In this document: positions 40,001 to 52,000 of the stretch, one piece after another
Numbering within the stretch: position 1 is the first letter of the stretch
Layout: every line of letters starts with the position of its first letter
Assembly: GCA_964035545.1 (NCBI GenBank)
Contig: OZ037773.1
Location: 1,552,751 to 1,616,750, forward strand
DNA from: Bugula neritina
Taxonomy: Eukaryota > Bryozoa > Gymnolaemata > Cheilostomatida > Bugulidae
Direction of reading: 5' to 3'
Length of the DNA: 64,000 nt
The notes under the pieces: model-generated
Databases searched by the model: none
Told to the model about the DNA's origin: nothing
Seen by the model: only the letters and a program-made list of their open reading frames with translations
Made by a program: the position numbers and the translations under genes

Positions 40001-43000
40001 GTTCCGAGGAGAGCTGACAGTGGGCGTTGGCCCCGCACTCCTGATGACTTTCACAGTCAGCCTCTACACACTCAGATCCAGAGCCTGTCAACACAACAGT
40101 CATTAGTCAATGAAGACTGAATCAACCAATCAGCTGTCGGGTATGATGTATGTATTTATTTACAGCCGGCACAAGTGATGTGAGCATGCTTAAAGACAAA
40201 AGTACTTACGAAGGAATCCGGGGTAACAGAGGCAGCCATAACTCCCGTCTCCTTGAGCTACACAGTAACTGTTGACATTGCACAGAGTGGGCGTGTCCAG
40301 ACAGCTCTTGGGTACCGCCTCTTTCTCTGTATGTGAAACCAACAGTTAGCAAGGGTTACTGTATTATGTAACTATATAGCTTCATACTATTATATTACTA
40401 TAGCGAGATCGTCATATATGCAAATGGTGAGTTCCTTTATGCTACCTGTGGGTGTGGTAGGGGGAGGAACCTACATACCTGTGGGTGTGTTAGTGGGAGG
40501 GACATACATACCTGTGGGTGTGTTAGTGGGAGGGACATACATACCTGTGGGTGTGTTAGTGGGAGGAACATACATACCTGTGGGTGTGTTAGTGGGAGGA
40601 ACATACATACCTGTGGGTGTGTTAGTGGGAGGGACATACATACCTGTGGGTGTGGTAGGGGGAGGAACATACATACCTGTGGGTGTGTTAGTGGGAGGGA
40701 CACACATACCTGTGGGTGTGGTAGTAACCTACATACCTGTGGGTGTGGTAGGGGGAGGAACCTACATACCTGTGGGTGTGGTGGTGGGAGGGACATACAT
40801 ACCTGTGGGTGTAGTGGTGGTGGTGGTAGTGGGAGGAAGTATAGAGGTGGATTCTATAAGCTGACAAGATCTGCCATCGCCAGTGTATCCCGGAAGACAC
40901 GCACAGTAGTAGTAGAGTCTATCTAAATTGTACAGACACTCGGCGTGGAAAGAGCAGTAGGCACAGCTGGCATCTGGAGGACTACTGCATGACTCGCCAT
41001 CTCCAGAGAATCCATCTATACACTGGCACTCGTATTTCCTAGTCTCATCATTGTAGAGGCATTCAGCATTGCTGTCACATATATCTGCCTCATCACATGT
41101 CACCACTACAGTATATACAGTAGCAACTACAGCCTATACAGGGGCAACCACAGTATATACAGCAACAACTACAGTATATACAGTAGCAACTACAGCCTAT
41201 ACAGTGGCAACGACAGTATATACAGCAACAACTACAGTTTATACAGTAGCAACTACAGCCTATACAGTAGCAACTACAGTATATACAGCAACAACTACAG
41301 TATATATAGTAGCAACTACAGTATATACAGTAGCAACTACAGTCTATATTCTATACAGTAGCAACTACAGTCTATACAGTAGCAACTCCAGTCTATACAG
41401 TAGCAACTACAGTATATACAGTAGCAACTGCGGTGTATACAACGTAAACTATAGTATAAAAGATAACAACTGCAATGTAGATTGTATCAACATACAGTAT
41501 ATTCACAAGCACATACCCACAGGGTCACAATAGCTGCCATCTCCTCTATAGCCAGGTTTACAGATACAGGAGACATAATCCCCCTGATACACACACTCGG
41601 CATATTTGTGGCAGCTTAGGTCTCTGCAAGATTTCCTGCCCTCTTCCATCTCTGTGGAACAAATTCAAAGTAGATAGGCAAGTACACAGGCTAAAGATAT
41701 ATCTAAATATACAGCCTACATAGATATCTTGGTACATAGAGTATGTAGAGACCCTGGGTGGTACACAAGCTAGATGTAGATATGGTGGTACACAAGCTAG
41801 ATGTAGATATGGTGGTACACATGCTAGATGTAGATATGGTGGTACACAAGCTAGATGTAGATATGGTGGTACACAAGCTAGATGTAGATATGGTGGTACA
41901 CTGGCTACTTACCGCAGAGATACCCGTCTCCACTGAAGCCCATCTTACAGGTGCATCTATAGCCACCATCTGTGTTGGTGCAAGTGGCATTTTCAGAGCA
42001 AGTATTCAATCCAGTGCTGCATTCGTCCAGATCTACACATCGAGTGTAACAGTTGAGGAAGTGTAGCAGCATTCCTAACTAAGCAAGTTCAAAATATCAT
42101 AAGACTCCATATTTAATCGCAGGACTTACCAATGCAGTTCAAACCACTTCCTTCATAGCCTTGTTTACAGGTACATGTGAACCCATCTCCTTTTGGTATA
42201 CAATCTGCATTGTAGTGACAGTCATGGCTGGCACACACATCCCCTATGGTATAAGCAAGTCACCAACTCATGTACAGTTTTGTGAAGGATATAGAAGGAA
42301 GATGACATTAGATTGCAGCAGAACAAAATATGCTTTTGTGAACTATAATGATTTTTTAGCCAAATAGACTATAAATCATTTGCACAACTTTGTCAATTAT
42401 ATTGAACAAAACTAACAGTATATTAAGATTTAAGCTACAAGTCAACAGACTAATATTGTAATTACTGATTATATTATAGGTAGTGTAATAATGATGGAGC
42501 AAAGTCAGATGTTGATATTATGCTAAAGATAATTTATTGCTTTTTTTGTTAGAAAGTTACAAATATTAAATATATATAAATATCATTGTAATTATATTCA
42601 AAATATTAACATTATATACAGATATATAGTAATTTTTCAATTTTCTTATCTTTCATCAATTGTTAATTTATAGAGCTTAAAAACAGTTCTAAGTCTGATG
42701 TCTTTTTGTTTGATTTATTTTTAAGTTGAGATTTGAACATGTTGCCAACTTTATCTTGCTGAAATTTCTTCAGAATAGCTTTGCTCTTGGTACTAGCTAC
42801 TCTGGGCTGGACAATTCTCTTTACACTTTTATTAGAGAGCTCACTGTTAGCCTTAAATGCTTGCATGGGAGAATCATTATTAATTATAAATGAAGATGAT
42901 GTAGGCTTGTCAACAAATGCGTGATGGTTTTTCTCTCTGCTGACTGAGCGAGATTCATTTTTCATATCTGATTGTTTGTGAAGCAATTTCCGTCGCTTAG

Positions 43001-46000
43001 AGTTAGTATTAGAAGAGTGTCGCTCAATGAAGGAGGGGGCAGCCCGCTTTTCACCACGCTTTTTCATCACTTGTTTACAAAACGAACACTGATAAAATAG
43101 CTGGTTTGGGGATTTAAAGTAGTTCATTAACATTCTATCTTTGAATTTAGACTTCGTCCCCTTAACTTCGAAGAGTCCATCGCTCTGATTGTTAGTACGA
43201 GTTTGAGTTCTATACTTCTTCATCAGACGCATGATAGCATTGCTAGTTTTAGCTTTTGGCTTCAGTTTAAACCGTCTTTGATTAGTCGATCCACAAAAAT
43301 TACAATTCAAGTTCAGTTCTTTTGAATTGCTATTAGTACAATAATTCTGCTGCCTAACTCCGTCAATCTCGTCACAGTCAAACTTGGGTGTGTTAGATCC
43401 TACGTATTTGGCTGTCATTTTAATGTGCTGAAGATTAAAGTGCCTAGAAAGTTCCGGTAAAAGTTGAAAACAAGTTTGTGAAACTCTCTTGGAAAAGTTT
43501 AATCTAGCTTTGAGTGGATCTCCATACTTATGCGAAGATACTTTGCTTTCAGCCATAGCTAAGCAATTGTAAATTCAATATTCGAGTTACAGTAAATCGT
43601 AAATAGGTATACAACGTCGTTAGGACTTAAATATCAAAGAGAAGACAACCTGTATTACTAGTATGTTTCTTCAATGTGAGAAGACTACTCTTAATACAAT
43701 TTAATAAATATTCGCATTTATCAAATAGCATATTATTTTTTATTATAATATCATAAGTCTTCGATATTCTCCATTGTACTGTACTTGCTTCCTTACCAGC
43801 AGATAAAAAAATCGATGCTAAATGATAAAAAAATAATAATGCATTATTATCTTCTATCTTCTCATAATATAATTTGCATGTACATTATATACAAACTATT
43901 GCATAAAAATAACCCTTGGAAAAGAGTGGAAGAAAAACTACTTTATTTGGTAGAAATTTCTATAATTGTTATTTAGCTTGGGTTTCTAATTTCTGCTATG
44001 GGTCTGCTTCAATTTACTGAACAGACAACTTGCCATGCTACAAATATTGCATTTCCTCCTTTCCTCCTTAAAAAATGTTGCAAAAGACTATAGTAAATTT
44101 AATATCAAGTGATATCAAGTGCAACATTGACAGTAAAAAGTATTGATTATTGATTGAAAATATTGTCTCCCAAAAGTAGTAATTGTTGTTAGCATTTTGC
44201 TGATTGTAACAGTTACTGTAGCAACTATGGTAGTTACTGTGGTAGTTAGTGTAGTAGTTACTGTAGTAAAGAAAGCAGTTACTGTAGTTACTGTGGTATT
44301 TACTGTAGTCAATGTAGTAGCAACTGTAGTGACTGAAAGCTACTGTAGCAATTGTGGGAGTAATTACTAAAGATACTGTAGAAGCTATTGTAGTAAGTAT
44401 GGAAGTTACTGTAGTAAGTGTGGTAATTACTGTAGCAGTTGCTGTAGTGGTTACTGTAGTCACTTATTATCTCACCGGTTGTAGGTTGAGCCTCGGAGAT
44501 GAGAGCAAATCTTGTGGTCAACTCATTCTCATTGTAAATCACATAGTAGCCTTGGTGTCTCACACGGTAGAAGTCCGGGGCGGGGGTGCACTCTCTAAAT
44601 GTTATCACCTCCGTCACATCAAACTGGTACTCTTTGTTGTCGACAAAATAAGATCTAGAAGCTTCCGACCTGTATTCTCCTGTAACAAAAGAAAGATAAA
44701 TCCAAATTATTAAACAAACATTCGCAACTACCCCCTTCATGTTTAGGTCTGCATTGGCTAACATTTATCAGTCTACAAAGTCTAAGACTTTCAAGCTCTG
44801 CCCACACTGGCATGTTTTCATGAAAAGTATGACTGTTAAAGTCAATCATCACAAAAACAGATACATTGAGAGGGCAAATTCTTTTAAAATTTAGATATTA
44901 TTTTCTTCTCCCAAATTTAAGAGGAATAAAAGTCTAATGCTTGCTTGACATTGTCTTTTAAAGAAAAAGTCTCCTCTGTGGGTGAATACACAGTTTCTAA
45001 TCAGTTCAGCTAATCAGAGACTACTAGTGTTAAAAAGACTCTTTTTTTATGGTTTTGAATGTTGAAAATGCACTTTGTGTTAAGTTTGTTAAGACGCCAG
45101 TGTTTCAGTGCAGACAAACCTCAGCAGAGAGTATTCTTGCAGTCAAAATGGAGATCAAACAGATATTGAAGAATTTGTTTGCAAGCAAGCATTATGTAAG
45201 CAGCATACATGGCACTCTCACAACTCTTGTCTCTGCAGACTATATTAAAGATGTAGTTTATCCAGAAAGCAAATGTTTCTAGCATGACCTTGACCTACCC
45301 GGTTGTGTCTTGGTGTAGTCAGCCACATAGTCTTTATACGTAGCCTGAGAACCAACAGTGTTGACGGGGAGGGTGCCAGTGATCCGTACTACCATGTCTT
45401 TAGGAGGTGTCTGCATGTCTTGTGGAGTTCCATCGGAAGTCACTCCACTCATTTCTACGTCTAGCCTTACTCTCTCACTGCCAAAGTCCATAGTTGCTGA
45501 GTAGTTCATTATTCCCCCTGTAATAACATACATGTTACACAGAGCTCAGTCTATGGATGACTCATCCAGCTGCAACTAGCCTCAAGGTGTCTATTGCTAT
45601 CCTTATGCAGGGCGGTTTACATTCTTTTATATCATGCAATATGTGAAAACAAAAGCTCCAAAACTAAATAGCAAAATATACTGACATTATGGTTACAAAA
45701 TGGTAGTTTCATAGTTGCTTTGCACCAGTATACACTGGTGCAAAGGAACTGAAGTTAAGCAGTTTCAATCAGCAGTACTGTGACATAACTGATTACTCAG
45801 TCTACCATACTAATCAGACAAAGCTGGCCTAAAACTAATGAGGTGAAGGACAAAGTGGTGATATCACCACATCTGTATGCTGCATAGCATATAGGAAAAC
45901 ATCACTACATTGGCATGTTGTATGACATATAGGCAGCGTGTATGTTTATATGTAGGAAGCATCCTTGGCGTTATATAGATACAAATATTTATAGCTGATA

Positions 46001-49000
46001 AGTGTTCAAACATTTCCTCAGCTGACACCAAAACACTGACAATCATCTTCTATGTTAACCAAGTGTAACCTTCAAACCCGTAGTTATTTTATTCACAAAA
46101 ATCAGATTGCTTTCATTAATCACTCATTCCTATGTGGTTTTAAAACTTAATTTGGCTTCTCATTCAGTTTTTGGCTGAAATACCAACTTTTCGACTAACA
46201 TTTATTCTATCCTGTTGCATTCTACAAGTTAATATGTAGGGTGCCTTTAGTAATATACACTACATATTATTATATTATGATATAACATATATAATACTTT
46301 GAATACATATATGATATATAATCTATTATATATCATATACTATGGGATATGATAATATACGATCTATATAACATGGATATCAGATACATTACATTATTAA
46401 ACTCGTTGCTGTTTTATGTGTGGATGATGATTTATCGAATGTCACCCAACATATCTATAAATAGCTACAGCAGAAATGAAGGCTGCAGGAAGTGTGTTTA
46501 TTTACTAACTCTACTTTTAGTTATCTAGGTAGGTGCAGTAATAGAGAAATTGAGAAAAGCCTGTGCTCTAGATTAAAAATGTAGCAAACGAAGTTATGTT
46601 ATGGCAAAAAGTTCAACCCGCATCACAAACCAAAATTTAATAATAAAATTAAAGAACTTAAGCTATCTCAATTTATCCACCACTGCACTTAAATGGAGTT
46701 ATCATAAGAGGAAGGAACCAGACCTGTGATGGAGAATCCGTTTTCACTGGTTCCGGTTGAGGCTGTAGCAAACAGCCACCCCATAAGTTCTCCAAGAATG
46801 ACGAGGATCTGCAGGGGGTAGCCGGTGAGAGGAGGCAACTTGCTAATCGCTGTGTACGTTCTTGCCTCGTCGACAGCAACATAGACGTACATCCCAGCAT
46901 TACTAATGTCCTCTTCATTCACTGTTCCATATACCTTACCATTGACCCAAAGGGCATCATCTACAGTAGAATACAGCCATTAGGTGTTAACAGAATCCAG
47001 TTAACAGTTTCAACAGTGACATACAGTCAGTAGATATTAATAGCAAAATACAGTCATTGTAGTTAGCCAGTGGTAATTACAAACAATATCTACAGGACGT
47101 ATATAACTGGGACATAGTTCAAGAGAATTTCACCTCCCAAGCATGAGATTCCATTTCCATAGTAACCAAGCTTACAGACACAACATCCCTCTATGCAAAC
47201 TGCATTGGCACTGCACCCCTGAGGGCACTCGTTAGTATCCGGTCCAGGTAGAGCTGTAAGTAGAATAATAGCCGTAGAACTATCAGCTACAACAGGTTGT
47301 AGCTTAAAAACTGTCAGCTAAATGGGCTGAAACATAAATTGCCGAATTGTTTGGTGTTAACTGCTACACTTTTTAGTGAAGTGACGTAGTAGTTAAGGTT
47401 TATGTAGGACTGTTTTGTGAAATATAAGTGAAAAATAACAAGAATAATTCAGTTTGACTATTTCTCAGTCTGATTAACTGAGACTGCAATTGTTATTAGT
47501 GACACATTAAGAGGAGGTATTGGCCCACCTGGACTTGGAGTGGTGGTCATCATGTTAATTTCAGGCTGTTCTATGACCGTCAAGTATCCTATCTTATACA
47601 TCCATACTCCAGGTATGCCAGTGTTGCTCTCTCTACAGTGACAGAGAGCTACTTGAGTATTATTTGAGTATATGTAGCAGAGTGCTACTTGAGCATTACT
47701 TAAGTATACATGTACATGTTACAACACCACTTGATTACAAGTAACAAGCGCTGTTAGAGTATTACTGAAGAATACATAACAGAATGCTACTTGAGCACAA
47801 GTTACAGAGTGCAGTTGAAGAATTACTTAAGTGATACAACATGACTAGAGCACAGGTAAGTACATTAGAGTATTACTTGAGCCTTACTTGAGCAGATGTT
47901 ACATAATGTTACTAAATAATTGCTTGAGTGTTATTCATATACATATAGATATCTTAGAACTAAGGAGACCTGTAGTATTAACACTCTATTACCCATTTGC
48001 CAAACTAAATACATCTATTACTCAAACCATACATGCAGCTATAAAAACAAATAGAAGAGTGTAGTTTGGCTAATACACACTTATCCCAGTTAAAAGCTTC
48101 TTCGAATCCACTTCCAGGCACAACAATAGGGCCGTATTGCTGCGCCCCGCTATCAAAGCCAGCTTGCGCTGAAACCTCTGCTATTTCTGGCTTCAGGTCT
48201 GCCTGTATCCAGTTGATGCTGTTATCCATGTAGATGAAGAAAGCATAACTCCTAAATGCATCTGTGGCAATCACCAACTGGAAGGTGTTGAGCTGTAACA
48301 CAGTTATATATAGTCTTATATTATCTAGTTATATACTATAGAGTTTATATATAATTATATACTATGATATATAAGGTGACTATAAGCTTTATAAAAAAGA
48401 AGTTTGTATAGTCAGTGATATCTAATCTAATTAGTGTTCAGCTTGATTTTTTCATAAAAATCTTAAGCACTTTTTACTTGCCAGTTTTTCACAGCTCCAA
48501 GTGAACGGTTACAGGATATACTCACCTTAGTAAACCGTTGGTAGAACGCACCTACGTTCACCCAGGTAACAGTGAACAGATAAACTTACCTTAGTAAACC
48601 GTTGGTAGAACGCACCTACGTTCACCCAGGTAACAGTGAACAGATAAACTTACCTTAGTAAACCGTTGGTAGAACGCACCTACGTTCACCCAGGTAACAA
48701 TAAGCAGGTAAACTCACCTTAGTAAACCGTTGGTAGAACGCACCTACGTTCACCCAGGTAACAATGAGAAGAGATGCCGGCTGAAAAGCCTCATCAGGTC
48801 TGAACACTTTGCTGATATCAGAGGCAGCTTGGTTGAGTTCAGCCTCCTCTTTGGTTTCTCTGGAAGTATATTTGTGACATTCTGGAATATTCTAAGAAAC
48901 ATATTGGAATATTCTAGCAAACATATTGCAGTTGTCATGAATCAACCAGAAGTTATAGAACTGAAGCTATGACCATCAAATGATATTATTTGGTTTTAAG

Positions 49001-52000
49001 ATGTCTGACTGAAAGTTACAGACTATAACCAGAAGCCATCTTGAAAACTTGTAAAGTAGGAAACTCTGTTGGCAAGGGATTTATGTAGAGCAGTGTATAT
49101 ATTATGATTCAGGAGTATTTCACTCACAGATGAGTTTGAAAACAGTTCAATTCATAACTTTATCAGTAAAATAAACACTGCTTTTAGCTTATTTACTTTA
49201 CATCAACTATAGGAGGTCATGTAAATAAAGGCATTGGTATGCAGATATTTCTGTAGAATAATACTGTTAGAAAGAGCAAAGCTGTAGGGTTGAAGCATGT
49301 CTCTTATGAACCAGAAAGCTAGTTGTAAACTGCAAAATTGACTTTGTAATATAATCCAATGAATGGATCCTCAAAATAACATTAGTGGAACTACTACAGT
49401 TATGTAACCTAGTCTCTACCCTATATAGTAATGTGTATGGAGTAATTAATATAGGCAGAGTACACTTCATATGTTATAAGGGTAATTATTTGCTACCTAT
49501 ACTTAGCTTATGCCCAATGATTATAATATTCTTGTTTTTCATCCCATATTTTGGGCTCACAGCCTATATACTATGTTGTTATATGATATTGTTATTATAT
49601 GGTTATATTATAGGTGTACAATTATAATAGATAACATTCTCTGTTATCAAATGTGCTCACTACAGCATATTTTAACTAACCTCACTCACTCACCTGTAAA
49701 AGACGTCACCTGAAGATGTGGTGTCGATGTCAGCATAAAAAGGGGCAACAACTTCTCTGCCAAGTGGAAACAACTCTCCTGCATATTCTTTCAAAGGTCC
49801 GTCAAACGAGATCAGTCCATTTGTACTAATCTAAAACATCAATTAGCAAATCTAAATCATCAGGACAAACGACAAACGACCACCCAACTCAACCAAAAGT
49901 GATATTTTCTGGCTAAGTGAAAATCTAAATTTTTGTACCTTACTAGCTAAATAGTAGGTTAGATTCCCTAAAAGTTTTTAACTAGTCTACACTTCAAGTG
50001 AGGGTTTTACTACCAGTTCAGCTTTAAGTAACTATGTTGCTATCAGCTCAGCTCTATCTGGTGCAGCTCACAGTGCACGTTATTATATGGTGTCAACAGC
50101 GTGAGGTATGCTACACATGTCTTGCATAACTACTTCTATTGCAGAACACAGGACTTCAACTTATCCTGACTGATTTAAATTACTGATCCTTCTGATATTA
50201 GTTAATCACACGTGGCATCAACTTAGACAGCATTTATTAAATTCAGACATTGAATTACAATTTAGAGATGTAGCGTAACCCCCTTTAGCAACTGATTTAG
50301 GGGTGTCTCACACCCACTTTAGTGACCGAATCAGGGGCATCAGGGGCACACTGCGCCCCCCCCTTTAGTAAACAGCTTACTGACACACATGTCCTATGAC
50401 TCATGGCTGTCTATCTACACTTCACTGCTGCCAGTTGTCAGCTGGAATTGTTTATTTCGTCAGAAACATTAAACTGAGCTGAGCTTTACACTCCTGTTCA
50501 AGCTAATGAGTTTAGGGTGTCGTTTTACTAGACACAGAGAAATTCTAGCAGATCATAATCAAGGGCAACAAACACTGCAGCCAACAACAAAATGACTAAT
50601 AAAACGGCTCATAAAACTTTTCAGCCTTTCTGATCATTTGAGTGACATGTCTTTATAATTTGTAACAAATGAAGACATGCAGACAGGAGATGTAGTAAAG
50701 AACCAGACCCTACAAGTTATTGTAGAGGAAATGTTTCTACGAGAAAAATGGAGACAAACAATTAACAGAACCCATGAGACTCAAGCTTTAGGAAGCATGT
50801 TTGCTATAAAATTAATTTTGAAATTTATCTGAAAACATCACAATTATGATCTATGGAGGCTACATAAACCCATATCACATGTCTGGTGGCTGAGAAAAAG
50901 GAACTTCATGGAAATAATATGCAAAGAGTAACTTTTGAGCAGTTAGGTGCAGAAATGGAGATTTTGACCAAAAATTCCCCCCTGAATAGCATACTGTTGA
51001 AAGTTTTGGGCTTGTGTTAGATGGGCCCTACCAACATATTTGGAAGTGTAAAAAGCTATGGATACAACTGTTGAGCATGATCAACATGTTCCAACTTTTA
51101 TGTGAAATTAGAAACTGGAGCTAAATAGGCGTACATTTCAGTCTCTGAGATACAGCCCTCGATATTCATCTACTATAGGAGGTTGAGAATTAGGGATTAC
51201 GGTTTACTGGGACTAGAAATGTCTGAGATAAGAAATGTCTGGACTAGAAATGTCTAGATTAGAAGTGGAGTTTAATAAGGTATGAGGGCAGCACAAAGGG
51301 TCCCTTATTCACCTATGTATAATAGGAAGTGCACAGTAAGGGCAACCACAGCTACAGCTCTCAGCCTTACAGCACTTGCAGATTAGGAAATGCAAGTAGG
51401 TGCAATGTAACAAAGAAATGACTGTTGGCTAGAAGAGCTGCCTTAGCCACTACTGGCAGCAACTAATGACATTGTTATCAGTATGAAGCATCTGCTATTG
51501 GTAATTAACTTCATAGCAATCATGTTTATCTTTCTATGTTGATACATTCAGTCATAAACGCCACAACAAAATCTTCAGATAAAGCGTGGAACTACATTAT
51601 TCACTGACCATTAGTATAGCTGTAGTAACATAATAAACCCTCCCTACTTGTATAGCTACCACAATGTGTTCAGCTCCTAACTGCAAGCTCAAGATGTGAG
51701 TGACTAGCTAGTAGTTTTAGATAGTTCTAGCCCTAACTCAACCCTTCACACTTAGTAATGGAGCTTAAACTAGCTTGTGCTCAAAAGACTAGCTATAATA
51801 ATTTAAAAGTAACTGGAATCTGCAGTGATCATCATGTAATACTAATTAAATACATTCCCGGCACTGCAACATTGTAGCAGCATTAGTGGAGAATTAATTG
51901 AGAAAAGCCTGTGATTTAAGCTGGAAAAGTAGCAACAGAAGTTATGCTCCCACAAAAAACTTTAACTCATGTCCCAAACCAAAATTTAAGAGAATTAAAG

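Noticed and set aside
40437-40796. Candidate CRISPR-like array (direct repeats about 33 bp apart)
   Set aside because: No unique spacers; a head-to-tail minisatellite in a eukaryotic intron.
41069-41533. Thr/Val/Tyr repeat protein (+)
   Set aside because: 21-bp array next to nidogen exon 13, opposite strand to the gene.
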